The notes below the pieces were generated by a model. The model ran no database searches, had not been told where the DNA came from, and worked only from the letters and a program-made list of their open reading frames with translations. A DNA stretch of 16,639 nucleotides from Candidatus Margulisiibacteriota bacterium (GTDB taxonomy: Bacteria; Margulisbacteria; Marinamargulisbacteria; DT-59), in contig JABSQL010000031.1 of assembly GCA_013215865.1 (NCBI GenBank), positions 1 to 16,639 on the forward strand, given 5' to 3'. The position numbers were made by a program, and so were the translations under genes. Each line of letters opens with the position of its first letter. Positions within the stretch are counted from its first letter, which is position 1. Shown here one piece after another: positions 1-7,259 of this stretch.

Positions 1-344
1 CAACAGATATACCTGCAGCCGTTCATCCTGCAGATGAAACCGTCCGACCTCAAGTTGTTACAAAAGAGGCTAACCCAAGATATTATAGCCTGATTAAAGC
101 ATTTAAAAAGAAAACAGGGGTTGGGTGTTTACTTAATACCTCTTTTAATCTACATGGATATCCCATTGTAAATACGCCAGAACATGCGTTCTTTGTATTT
201 GAAAACTCTGGAATTGATGTTCTTGTTCTTAACAATACCCTCATCGCTAAAAACAACCTTACTAAGCCGACACATGTTGGAACTGATGTAAGGGTGCTTG
301 AAAATAACAACATTACCTATACTTCAACATCAAAATCGGTTTAA
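1..344 (+). CDS. Carbamoyltransferase, NodU/CmcH family, C-terminal fragment
   Basis: This is the last 113 residues of a gene that begins before the window; the reading frame starts at base 3 and stops with TAA at 342-344. The translation shows the C-terminal signature of the NodU/CmcH carbamoyltransferase family: HPADETVRPQVV, then NPRYYSLIKAF, then LLNTSFNLHGYPIV, then a TPEHAFFVFENSGIDVLVL stretch. Family members transfer a carbamoyl group from carbamoyl phosphate to a hydroxyl on a sugar or antibiotic, through a carbamoyl-adenylate made in the N-terminal half, which is not visible here. In a polysaccharide locus the likely acceptor is a sugar hydroxyl, but that is inference. Its stop codon overlaps the stop of the convergent minus-strand gene by 3-4 bases, with no room for a terminator. 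Family assignment is firm; the substrate is unknown. Confidence 0.85.
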   Translation, partial: TDIPAAVHPADETVRPQVVTKEANPRYYSLIKAFKKKTGVGCLLNTSFNLHGYPIVNTPEHAFFVFENSGIDVLVLNNTLIAKNNLTKPTHVGTDVRVLENNNITYTSTSKSV

Positions 345-2227
345 TTTTTAAGAATTTTTTTAAATAGCGCCATCCATTCTTCTTGCCAATTATCATCCGT
401 TTTTACATAGGCATCCATAAAGGAGTCTATTGCTATCTTTCGATTTGGATCCTTCCACCAGTCTTTATGGGTAATAGCAGACCTTACGTTCTTAGCCAAC
501 GTTACGGGATCATGATTCAACAAACCATTATCAATCAATGACTGAATGTGTATTTCAGCTTCTGGTTGAAACCGCATCAAATCTGGGCTCGACAAAGAAA
601 AGGCAGGGGTACCATGGAATAAACTTTCAATAAATCCTCCTGCAGGCACGTCCCAAATTGTTGCAGATACTTCGTTAAATAACTCTCTCGCTTTTCCTTT
701 TCTAATATCATCTAAAAGAACAACAGAAGAATAGTCTTTAAGCCATTTATCTAACACACTTCGAAGCAATTCTAATGAAGTTGTGCAATACGTTTTTATC
801 CATACCTCAACATTGTTGTCAGACAGTTCTTTCAATATAGCCTCAATAGATTCCGCCCATTTCATTCGAGTATCTACATAGTAAGTACCATCATATACTA
901 CCGGAAACCGAAAGATTTCTCCCAATGCGATGAGCACCCTATTGTTACAATTCGAATTGGGTCTGAACCATTTTTTTTGCTCGCTATACGCAGGACTAGA
1001 CATGGGCAAAGCTGCTTTCTTCCATGATGGGAGATGGGACTCAGGGTGTGTCCACCCACTTGTAATATAGTAGTCAGAACCAGATATATTTTCCTCTGCG
1101 ATGATGGGATCATTCGCGAGATAACCACCCCTCCCACTATGTTGAATACCATACATTGTGTAGCCTAAATGAGAAGCGGCAGCATTCACATAAAGATAAT
1201 ATTCACTTGCTGAGGTATATGAGGTTAAAAAAGCCTTAGATTTATTAAAATGGTGTAGACACTTCAGAGCCTTCTTGAATCCAATGGGTGCTCCTTCAAG
1301 ACCTGACAATGGAAAAAACTCGAAAAATAATTTTGAAAATGCTTGTGCCTTTTTATCGACTTCAGAATCTTGCAGACCAAGCGTATTAAAAGCAGACTTT
1401 AATTGAGCTTCAAATATCGGAACAAACTTTTCTGACAGGACTCGTCTTTTTTCTATATCCGGCTTAATCTTTTTAAGAATCTGGTCAACCTGAAATAACT
1501 CATTGAGAAATAGTGGACCTGTTCTAGAATTATTCATACCCTTTTTTCGAAAATATTTATTATGATAAACAATTCCGGTACCAGGAATAAGATTTGGCTT
1601 TTGAAACAGCATACGTGCAAAATGCAAATTCTGGCGTATTTTAAATTGCATAAGCCCTACAAGTTTTTTTAAAGGGTGAAGGGAGGCCAATTGATCTGTA
1701 TAGCCCCCATAAAATGTCCATTTCGCATGGTCATGACCTTCTTTCATGTTTGACAACTTGTCCTCATTGAAAAATGTCTCTCTTTCAAATCCACTAAACT
1801 CATTAATAAGATACTGATTAAATACCCAGTTATCTCTGGCCATTGCGTATAACACTTCCTTTGATGTAACCATATCAAATATGTAGGTGTTCGGAACTTT
1901 AAACATCATATCCCTTTGATGTTGAGCTAGCTTAGTTACTCGAATTAAACGATCGAATAAAACATATACCAATATACCCGTAAGAGGTCTAACCATTTTT
2001 TTCTTAACTTCTGCAGACACATCCAATTTTAAATAATCCATTCTTGCTAGCTCATTTGAAATACTACTTGAAATATGGCCAACAATAGATATAAGATTTG
2101 GATAGTCTTCGACGGGGATTGCCCAAATAGATTGAGATCCAAAACTGCTGAATATCGATTCATGTGGAGATAAAAGGTGATGATCTGCCACGGCAGTATC
2201 TGCAACAAGCCATTTCTGATGTTTCAT
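341..2227 (-). CDS. LIC12162-like putative transferase (GT-B-like C-terminal half)
   Basis: This 628-residue soluble protein has no signal peptide or membrane segment. The N-terminal 300 residues match nothing I recognise. From about residue 330 it resembles the LIC12162 family of putative transferases in surface-polysaccharide loci and, more distantly, capsule/teichoic glycerophosphotransferase-type GT-B proteins. Residues 354-369 contain a GIQHSGRGGY element followed by a DYYITSGWTHP segment (385-395), like the QHGG...GW pattern of that family. Residues 524-543 carry IWDVPAGGFIESLFHGTPAF, positioned like the nucleotide-sugar-binding (D/E)xP..E..xxGxP motif of GT-B enzymes. A Rossmann-like strand begins at VLIALGEI (431-438). 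A role transferring a sugar or related group to the polysaccharide is inference. The gene is transcribed against its neighbours. Its ATG has no Shine-Dalgarno but has a -10 box 7 nt upstream, so it may be leaderless. Confidence 0.6.
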   Translation of the reverse strand: MKHQKWLVADTAVADHHLLSPHESIFSSFGSQSIWAIPVEDYPNLISIVGHISSSISNELARMDYLKLDVSAEVKKKMVRPLTGILVYVLFDRLIRVTKLAQHQRDMMFKVPNTYIFDMVTSKEVLYAMARDNWVFNQYLINEFSGFERETFFNEDKLSNMKEGHDHAKWTFYGGYTDQLASLHPLKKLVGLMQFKIRQNLHFARMLFQKPNLIPGTGIVYHNKYFRKKGMNNSRTGPLFLNELFQVDQILKKIKPDIEKRRVLSEKFVPIFEAQLKSAFNTLGLQDSEVDKKAQAFSKLFFEFFPLSGLEGAPIGFKKALKCLHHFNKSKAFLTSYTSASEYYLYVNAAASHLGYTMYGIQHSGRGGYLANDPIIAEENISGSDYYITSGWTHPESHLPSWKKAALPMSSPAYSEQKKWFRPNSNCNNRVLIALGEIFRFPVVYDGTYYVDTRMKWAESIEAILKELSDNNVEVWIKTYCTTSLELLRSVLDKWLKDYSSVVLLDDIRKGKARELFNEVSATIWDVPAGGFIESLFHGTPAFSLSSPDLMRFQPEAEIHIQSLIDNGLLNHDPVTLAKNVRSAITHKDWWKDPNRKIAIDSFMDAYVKTDDNWQEEWMALFKKILKN

Positions 2228-2234
2228 TTAAAAG

Positions 2235-2263
2235 AGGATAGTCGAAAAGGGTAGCATGGTCTA
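2235..2263 (-). promoter_or_regulatory. Predicted leaderless sigma70-type promoter of the 2227 minus-strand gene
   Basis: Read on the minus strand, TAGACC (2263-2258) lies 17 bp from TATCCT (2240-2235), and TATCCT ends 7 nt before the ATG at 2227. Transcription would start at or next to the A of the ATG. No Shine-Dalgarno sequence is seen. The hexamers are imperfect matches to TTGACA and TATAAT. Confidence 0.5.
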
Positions 2264-2284
2264 CCAAAATAATAAAAACCACCG

Positions 2285-2290
2285 TATAAT
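2285..2290 (+). promoter_or_regulatory. Consensus -10 box (TATAAT) eight bases before the sulfotransferase ATG
   Basis: A perfect TATAAT is followed by exactly 8 bases and then the ATG at 2299. A start site 7-8 nt after the -10 box would fall on or just before the ATG, giving a leaderless transcript. No Shine-Dalgarno motif is present in the 8 bases. No good -35 hexamer is visible at 16-18 bp spacing. The identical TATAAT-N8-ATG layout occurs before the methyltransferase at 15409. Confidence 0.55.
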
Positions 2291-2298
2291 GCCTCTCT

Positions 2299-3330
2299 AT
2301 GAAATCGACAAACCCTCAAGTTATTTTACTTATAAGCCCCTATTCTTCAGGTTCTACAATTATTCAGTTTCTTCTAAATAAATCAAACATGTTAAACGTG
2401 ATAGCAAGGCCAAACATACCCATTAAACAAGCAGAACTGGGGTTTATCAATTGGGCGGCTAGATTTTGGCAGATCCCAAAAAAATCTGTTGCATATGATA
2501 CTGTACGAACGATGGATCCTAGATCCGCCGTGTTTAATGAAAGCTGGGTGAAGACATATCGCTTATTTTTAGATGAATCATCAAGTGATGGATCAGAAAC
2601 TATTGAATCTCACTTTATTTCAAATCATTTTAAGCCATTACTTCCAAAATTAGACACTTCATCTTATGACACATTCTCAAAAGAACAAAGGTATGAACTT
2701 ATTAAAAAAGGGTGGATTGAGCTGATTCTTAATCACCAACCGCTTGCCTTTGGAAAACAACCTAAAATTTTGCATGATGCCTCAGGTTGGTCTATTAAAT
2801 TATTAACCAAGCTTTTTAAGGATACAAAAAAGAACATAGATTATACGTTTATTTTCAACCTTAGAAATCCCCTTGATGTGTTCGTCTCACAAGTTAACAG
2901 AAGATTTCGATTTAAAGAAGTCTTTCAAAATCAGGATAAAAAAAGATATATTGAATACATGAGAGATGGCTTAACCCTTGCCTACCAACAATTCATAGAG
3001 TTCAGAAAAGTTATACCAAAAAAAAACCTATTCGTTTTTGAATACGAAAAACTCATCGAAAACCCCTATTCACAACTCAACGTTTTAACGGAGCGTTTAC
3101 AAATTCCAATATCTCTAAATGCCAATTCTATTGTTACTACCAAAACATCAAACCGTTACTTGGCTTACCCATGGGCTACCAAAGAAATTGAGGGCCAATT
3201 GGGACAGTTAGCCATACAATTTGGATACACACTTTTACACCCCTCTTTTCAAAAAAAGATGGCGTCTAAGTTTTCTGTTGTACGAGACAAAATTAACCGC
3301 AGAATACATAAAAAAAAGTTGGTAAACTAA
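2299..3330 (+). CDS. PAPS-dependent sulfotransferase family protein
   Basis: The 343-residue product has both PAPS-binding signatures of the sulfotransferase family. A P-loop-like 5'-phosphosulfate element, SPYSSGSTIIQFLL, lies at residues 13-26. The 3'-phosphate-binding element LRNPLDVFVSQ lies at 188-198, with Arg189 and Ser197 in the expected R-x(7)-S spacing. A FEYEKLIENP segment (247-256) matches the conserved YExL..dP stretch after it. The family moves sulfate from PAPS to a hydroxyl or amine acceptor. The acceptor is unknown, but the locus suggests a surface glycan or a lipid-linked intermediate. The stop overlaps the ATG of the APS kinase by one base (TAATG), so donor synthesis and use are translationally coupled. 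The start is chosen for the adjacent TATAAT; there is no Shine-Dalgarno. Confidence 0.85.
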   Translation: MKSTNPQVILLISPYSSGSTIIQFLLNKSNMLNVIARPNIPIKQAELGFINWAARFWQIPKKSVAYDTVRTMDPRSAVFNESWVKTYRLFLDESSSDGSETIESHFISNHFKPLLPKLDTSSYDTFSKEQRYELIKKGWIELILNHQPLAFGKQPKILHDASGWSIKLLTKLFKDTKKNIDYTFIFNLRNPLDVFVSQVNRRFRFKEVFQNQDKKRYIEYMRDGLTLAYQQFIEFRKVIPKKNLFVFEYEKLIENPYSQLNVLTERLQIPISLNANSIVTTKTSNRYLAYPWATKEIEGQLGQLAIQFGYTLLHPSFQKKMASKFSVVRDKINRRIHKKKLVN

Positions 3331-3884
3331 TGTCAAATAACACCACAGGTTCTGTATTATGGTTCACAGGTTTATCTGGTTCAGGAAAAAGCACATTAGC
3401 TGATATGACTTATAAACATTTTAAGACACAGGGGCTAAGGGTTGAACAATTGGATGGAGATACGGTTCGTCAAATTTTTCCCAATACTGGATTTACAAAA
3501 GAAAACCGGATCGAGCATATCGAACGCATCGGTTATTTGTGTTCTGTTTTAGAAAAGCATGGCATCATCGTTATTGCATCTTTCATATCACCCTATCACT
3601 CCTCCAGGGAATTTGTCCGAAATCTGTGCCATCATTTCATTGAAATATATATGTCTACCCCATTATCTGAGTGTGAAAAACGAGACATAAAAGGGCTATA
3701 TAAAAAAGCACGTCAAAATGAAATTCAAAATTTTACGGGAATAAGTGATCCATATGAAATTCCTAAAGGACCAGAAATCACCCTAAATACCCAAAATAAA
3801 ACAATTGCAGAATCATTTGAAGAATTACTCAATTCAATACAACAAGAAACTTTATTGCCCAATATGACATCAATGACCCTATAG
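3330..3884 (+). CDS. cysC: Adenylylsulfate (APS) kinase
   Basis: This 184-residue cytoplasmic kinase phosphorylates APS to PAPS using ATP. It shows the family motifs in order: Walker A GLSGSGKS (14-21), LDGDTVR (41-47), a GFTKENR segment (54-60), FISPYHSSR (85-93), GLYKKAR (123-129), FTGISDPYE (136-144) and PEITLNT (149-155). Its length is normal for a stand-alone CysC (about 180-200 residues). It is coupled by a one-base overlap to the preceding sulfotransferase, so its likely job is local PAPS supply for glycan sulfation rather than general sulfate assimilation. No ATP sulfurylase (CysD/CysN or Sat) lies in the window, so APS must come from elsewhere. Identification rests on motif order and is firm; dedication to the polysaccharide is inference. 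Confidence 0.93.
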   Translation: MSNNTTGSVLWFTGLSGSGKSTLADMTYKHFKTQGLRVEQLDGDTVRQIFPNTGFTKENRIEHIERIGYLCSVLEKHGIIVIASFISPYHSSREFVRNLCHHFIEIYMSTPLSECEKRDIKGLYKKARQNEIQNFTGISDPYEIPKGPEITLNTQNKTIAESFEELLNSIQQETLLPNMTSMTL

Positions 3885-3892
3885 ATCATTCA

Positions 3893-3921
3893 TTGTAGGT
3901 TCACAAAGCTTTAGTTATGAT
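3893..3921 (+). promoter_or_regulatory. Predicted leaderless sigma70-type promoter of wzx
   Basis: TTGTAG (3893-3898), a 17-bp spacer and TATGAT (3916-3921) are followed by 6 bases and then the ATG at 3928. Transcription would begin at or within a base or two of the start codon. There is no Shine-Dalgarno sequence upstream of this ATG. Confidence 0.5.
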
Positions 3922-3927
3922 AACGAT

Positions 3928-5367
3928 ATGAAAAAATTAGTTGCTAAAAACTTTGTGGTATATTCCATTCCAAATATTATCAGCAAAATGCTGCCGTTTA
4001 TCATCCTCCCCATTACTACCCAGTACCTGACTCTTCATGATTTTGGAATGCTTGCTCTTTTTAATTTATGTCTTCTGCCCTTTACGGTTCTGACTGAGTA
4101 CGGAAGTGGGTACATTATTAATGCTAATTGGCACACTTTTAACCAAAAAGAACGTAAGGAGCTCATGTTTACACTAATGACAATAGGGTTCGTACTCTGT
4201 GCGTTGGCCTTCATATTGATAGGTGGATTTTCAGAGCCTGTATTCAAAGTTTTGGCTGGGGAAGAGTCACAAAATATTGTTCAATTATTTTTATTTCTAT
4301 GCCTAAGTGTAACGGCTTCTATCCCTTCTCGGCTATTTAATAACTGGGTGATTATTGAACAAAAAGCCCTTTTGTGCAGTTTGCTAACTTCAGCCCAAAT
4401 TGCCATTAGTACTATTGCTATGCTAGGGGCAGTTATGCTCACTCAGAGCTATCAAATGATAATTATGGCGAATGTTATGGTTGAAGTTATATTTGCCAGT
4501 ATTCGATTCATTATCTTAATACCTAACTTGACAATTTGCCCTTTAAAAAAGCATTCTCAGTTAATTTTAAATATTGGTAGCCCTATTTTTATCCGTTCAA
4601 TATTTAATCAAATTCGAAGACAGTTTGACAAAGTATTTGTGGCTACTTTGTTTGGTGCTTCCCAGTTTGCCATATACAACTTTTCAGGCCGATTCAACCA
4701 AATTTACGAACTTTTTGATACCAATTTTTCCAAGAGCTTCCAGCCTTCTATTTTCAAAGGTCTTTCAGAAAAAAATCTCCAAGCAAAAAACATAAAAATA
4801 ATACTTTTTACATGGGGACTCATAACGTTAGCTGGTGGGACTTTAATTATCCTTTTTGGACAAATAATTATCCATTTATTAACAAACGGACTTTTTGATA
4901 AGGCCTATCCATTAGTTGTTTTATACACTTGTGTTTTTATTATTGTGTTACCGTTTATGGGACATGCAGAAATCATTGTATTTCATCAGAAGACCCGATA
5001 TCTATTGGGCATGACTGTTATACAAGCAATTATCATTGTAATAGCCTCGTTGTTACTAATACCACGCATAGGAGCTGCTGGCGGTATAATAGCTATGTGG
5101 GTAGGAACTTTAGTATATATGGGGCTTTATTGGGCAAAAAAATCTCAACTTCATCCAGAAGCATTTATTGAAAAAATAATAACCCCTTACGTAGTTGTGT
5201 TTCATATTATGGCCATTTTAAAATATATCGATTTAGATTGGATAGCTGACCCACTAGCAATCAGTCTATTAGCGCTTATTGGGTTTCACTTATTCAGGAT
5301 ATGTTTCATTCATAGGTTCACGAACTTGTCACTTTTTAAGTCTAGAAAAGCCGCACAAATTAGTTGA
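3928..5367 (+). CDS. wzx: Wzx-type polysaccharide flippase (MATE/MVF-like)
   Basis: This 479-residue integral membrane protein has roughly a dozen or more hydrophobic segments spread along its length and few long hydrophilic loops. That is the layout and size of polysaccharide-repeat-unit flippases in the MOP superfamily. The N-terminus (SIPNIISKMLPFIILPITT, then Y-L-x(4)-F-G) matches the amphipathic first helix and following loop typical of Wzx/RfbX proteins. The central QIRRQFDKVFVATLFGASQ stretch at about residues 228-246 matches the conserved region after TM6. Its role would be to move undecaprenyl-diphosphate-linked repeat units across the inner membrane. Substrate cannot be read from sequence. 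It stands between the sulfation pair and the sugar-acid operon, with its own candidate promoter 43 bp or less from cysC. Confidence 0.88.
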   Translation: MKKLVAKNFVVYSIPNIISKMLPFIILPITTQYLTLHDFGMLALFNLCLLPFTVLTEYGSGYIINANWHTFNQKERKELMFTLMTIGFVLCALAFILIGGFSEPVFKVLAGEESQNIVQLFLFLCLSVTASIPSRLFNNWVIIEQKALLCSLLTSAQIAISTIAMLGAVMLTQSYQMIIMANVMVEVIFASIRFIILIPNLTICPLKKHSQLILNIGSPIFIRSIFNQIRRQFDKVFVATLFGASQFAIYNFSGRFNQIYELFDTNFSKSFQPSIFKGLSEKNLQAKNIKIILFTWGLITLAGGTLIILFGQIIIHLLTNGLFDKAYPLVVLYTCVFIIVLPFMGHAEIIVFHQKTRYLLGMTVIQAIIIVIASLLLIPRIGAAGGIIAMWVGTLVYMGLYWAKKSQLHPEAFIEKIITPYVVVFHIMAILKYIDLDWIADPLAISLLALIGFHLFRICFIHRFTNLSLFKSRKAAQIS

Positions 5368-5385
5368 ATCTCTGCTCAAATGAGG

Positions 5386-5414
5386 TTGTCAAATATATAT
5401 GTATCACTTACACT
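5386..5414 (+). promoter_or_regulatory. Candidate promoter of the sugar-acid operon
   Basis: TTGTCA (5386-5391) is followed by a 17-bp spacer and TACACT (5409-5414). The start would fall near 5421, leaving a short leader that contains AGGA (5425-5428) six bases before the ATG at 5435. Unlike several other promoters here, this one would make a leadered message with a Shine-Dalgarno sequence. The -10 match is only moderate. Confidence 0.4.
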
Positions 5415-5434
5415 AAGGGCCTATAGGAAATAAG

Positions 5435-6181
5435 ATGACAGATACACCTACTTTTAATTTCGACTTTTCAGGCCAAACTGCTCTTGTAACGGGAGGAACA
5501 AGGGGGATCGGGGAAAACATTGTAAAGTCCTTATCTCAATGCGGTTGCCATGTCGTCTACACGGGCACGACAAAATCGGCGCCTCATCACGTTCCAAACA
5601 CATCCTTTTACACACTCGATTTATCTGATGACTCTTCTATCAAGGCGTTTTTTGAGCAAGCTAAAAAAGACCATCCCAAGATTGATGTTCTCATTAATAA
5701 TGCAGGAATAAATATTATTTCAGATATACGAAACATTAAGCCTCTTGAAGTTGAAAAGGTGATGTCTGTAAATTTATTGGGACCTGCAAAACTCACTTCT
5801 AAAGTGTCATCCATCATGGCTCACCACAAATACGGACGAATCGTCAATATATCTTCTGTTTTTGGAGTAGGATCCCGTCAACAGAGATCCAGTTATTCCG
5901 CCTCAAAAGCAGGACTCATTGGACAGACGCAAGCGGTTGCACTTGACCTAGCAAAAGAGGGTATTCTTGCCAATGTTATTTGCCCCGGTTTTGTTAAAAC
6001 AGAATTAACAGCACGAATGCTTGGGGATAAAGGGATGGCTGAAATAACAAACCGGATTCCTCTTGGAAGATTGGCAGAACCTCATGACATTACGCCCTCC
6101 ATTTTATTTCTTGCAAGCAATCTGAATACCTATATTACGGGTCAAACTCTAGTGGTAGACGGAGGGTATTTAGTTGCATAA
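5435..6181 (+). CDS. SDR-family NAD(P)-dependent oxidoreductase (FabG-like)
   Basis: This 248-residue classical short-chain dehydrogenase/reductase carries the nucleotide-binding TGGTRGIG (19-26), the NNAG structural motif (88-91), Asn113, the catalytic Ser141 and the Tyr154-x3-Lys158 pair in YSASKAG. It also has the PG turn (184-185) and a C-terminal GQTLVVDGG. All catalytic residues are present, so it should be an active carbonyl reductase or alcohol dehydrogenase. FabG-like SDRs act on many substrates. Its place as first gene of an operon with a cyclase, an isomerase and a CMP-sugar synthetase suggests a keto-sugar or keto-cyclitol substrate rather than fatty-acid synthesis. It overlaps the next gene by 8 bp. 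AGGA precedes the ATG by six bases. Confidence 0.85.
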   Translation: MTDTPTFNFDFSGQTALVTGGTRGIGENIVKSLSQCGCHVVYTGTTKSAPHHVPNTSFYTLDLSDDSSIKAFFEQAKKDHPKIDVLINNAGINIISDIRNIKPLEVEKVMSVNLLGPAKLTSKVSSIMAHHKYGRIVNISSVFGVGSRQQRSSYSASKAGLIGQTQAVALDLAKEGILANVICPGFVKTELTARMLGDKGMAEITNRIPLGRLAEPHDITPSILFLASNLNTYITGQTLVVDGGYLVA

Positions 6182-7259
6182 TACCATTAATATTTCATCT
6201 CATATTAAAGACTATACTGTCCATTTTCATGGCATAAACGACCCTGGATACAAAGCCTTATTTGCCACCCATAACATAGCTGTCGTGGATCAAAACGTAT
6301 ATGATCTTTACGGGCATTGTTCTGATACATTTGGAAAACTTTCACATATCATCACACAAGAAGCCGCTGAAACGGTTAAGACAGCTGAAACCAGCCTTAA
6401 AATATGCAATAAATTGTTACGCATTGGTTTCAAGCGTGGTGACTCTATCTTAGTTATTGGCGGTGGTGTCATTCAAGATATCATGACATTTGCTTCTTCG
6501 ATATTATTTCGAGGCATTTCATGGACATTTGTGCCCACTACTTTATTGGCTCAAGCAGATAGCTGTATTGGGGGAAAAAGTTCCCTGAATATGGGTCAAT
6601 GGAAAAACCAAATTGGAAACTTTTATCCCCCTCAGAATATATGCATTGTATCTGATTATTTAAAAACCTTAACAGAACAAGATATACGCTCTGGGATTGG
6701 TGAAATTTTAAAGGTTCACCTTATTTCAGGGATGGACTCAGTGGAATATATTGATCAAAATTTCCCAGATTCAGAACCTCTAAGAGATAAAGCCATGTAC
6801 CGTGCATTATCAATGAAAGCAACTATGATTATGAAGGATGAGTTTGATAGCGGCCCCAGGCTTACCTACAATTTTGGACACACATTTGGCCATGCGCTTG
6901 AGGCAGCAACCCACTTTGGAATGCCTCATGGGATAGCTGTTACAATTGGAGCCGATTTCGCAAATTATATGGCAGCTAAAATTGGACACATATCGGAAGA
7001 CCAATACCAATTCTTGAATAGCATCCATGAAAAAAATATAAGAAAATCAGACTGTGTGAAAGTAGACAAGAATATATTCTTTGATGCCCTTAAGCATGAT
7101 AAAAAAAACACCTCGAATGCATATTGCTTTATCCTCCCCATATCGCTTGGAACTGTTGAAAAAACCTATTTGCCTTTTGATGAGAAGACAGATTCCCTCA
7201 TTCAAAGCTATTTTAGCAAGGTATATGGAAAATATAGTGAGGCACTTGAACCCGCATGA
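6174..7259 (+). CDS. 3-dehydroquinate-synthase-like sugar phosphate cyclase
   Basis: The 361-residue product is of normal AroB length and carries the family motifs: GGGVIQD (96-102), PTTLLAQADSCIGGK (121-135), GEILK (176-180) and NFGHTFGH (233-240). Aligned by spacing with fungal DHQ synthase, every catalytic position I can place is kept: Asp129, Lys135, Asn145, Glu177, Lys180, Lys215, Arg229, Asn233, His236, His240 and His252. A DKK near 309-311 could supply the C-terminal lysine. AroB converts DAHP to 3-dehydroquinate using NAD and a metal; relatives cyclise sedoheptulose 7-phosphate or glucose 6-phosphate. Differences from housekeeping AroB include GGGVIQD for GGGVxGD and HGIAV for HGEAV. 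The start is TTG with a strong GGAGGG (6161-6166) seven bases upstream. It overlaps both neighbours, so it belongs to this pathway. The substrate is undetermined. Confidence 0.8.
   Translation: MHNTINISSHIKDYTVHFHGINDPGYKALFATHNIAVVDQNVYDLYGHCSDTFGKLSHIITQEAAETVKTAETSLKICNKLLRIGFKRGDSILVIGGGVIQDIMTFASSILFRGISWTFVPTTLLAQADSCIGGKSSLNMGQWKNQIGNFYPPQNICIVSDYLKTLTEQDIRSGIGEILKVHLISGMDSVEYIDQNFPDSEPLRDKAMYRALSMKATMIMKDEFDSGPRLTYNFGHTFGHALEAATHFGMPHGIAVTIGADFANYMAAKIGHISEDQYQFLNSIHEKNIRKSDCVKVDKNIFFDALKHDKKNTSNAYCFILPISLGTVEKTYLPFDEKTDSLIQSYFSKVYGKYSEALEPA

Noticed and set aside
898..1152. Open frame on the minus strand inside the 341-2227 gene
   Set aside because: It lies fully within a well-supported gene in another frame, has no family motifs and no start signals.
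5420..5427. Perfect 8-bp palindrome CCTATAGG between wzx and the SDR gene
   Set aside because: It is short, lacks flanking dyad symmetry or a T-run, and partly overlaps the leader and Shine-Dalgarno region. It is not convincing as an operator or terminator.
6174..7259. Calling the cyclase gene housekeeping aroB
   Set aside because: It overlaps glycan genes on both sides and differs in GGGVIQD and HGIAV, so a dedicated role is more likely; the aroB symbol was withheld.
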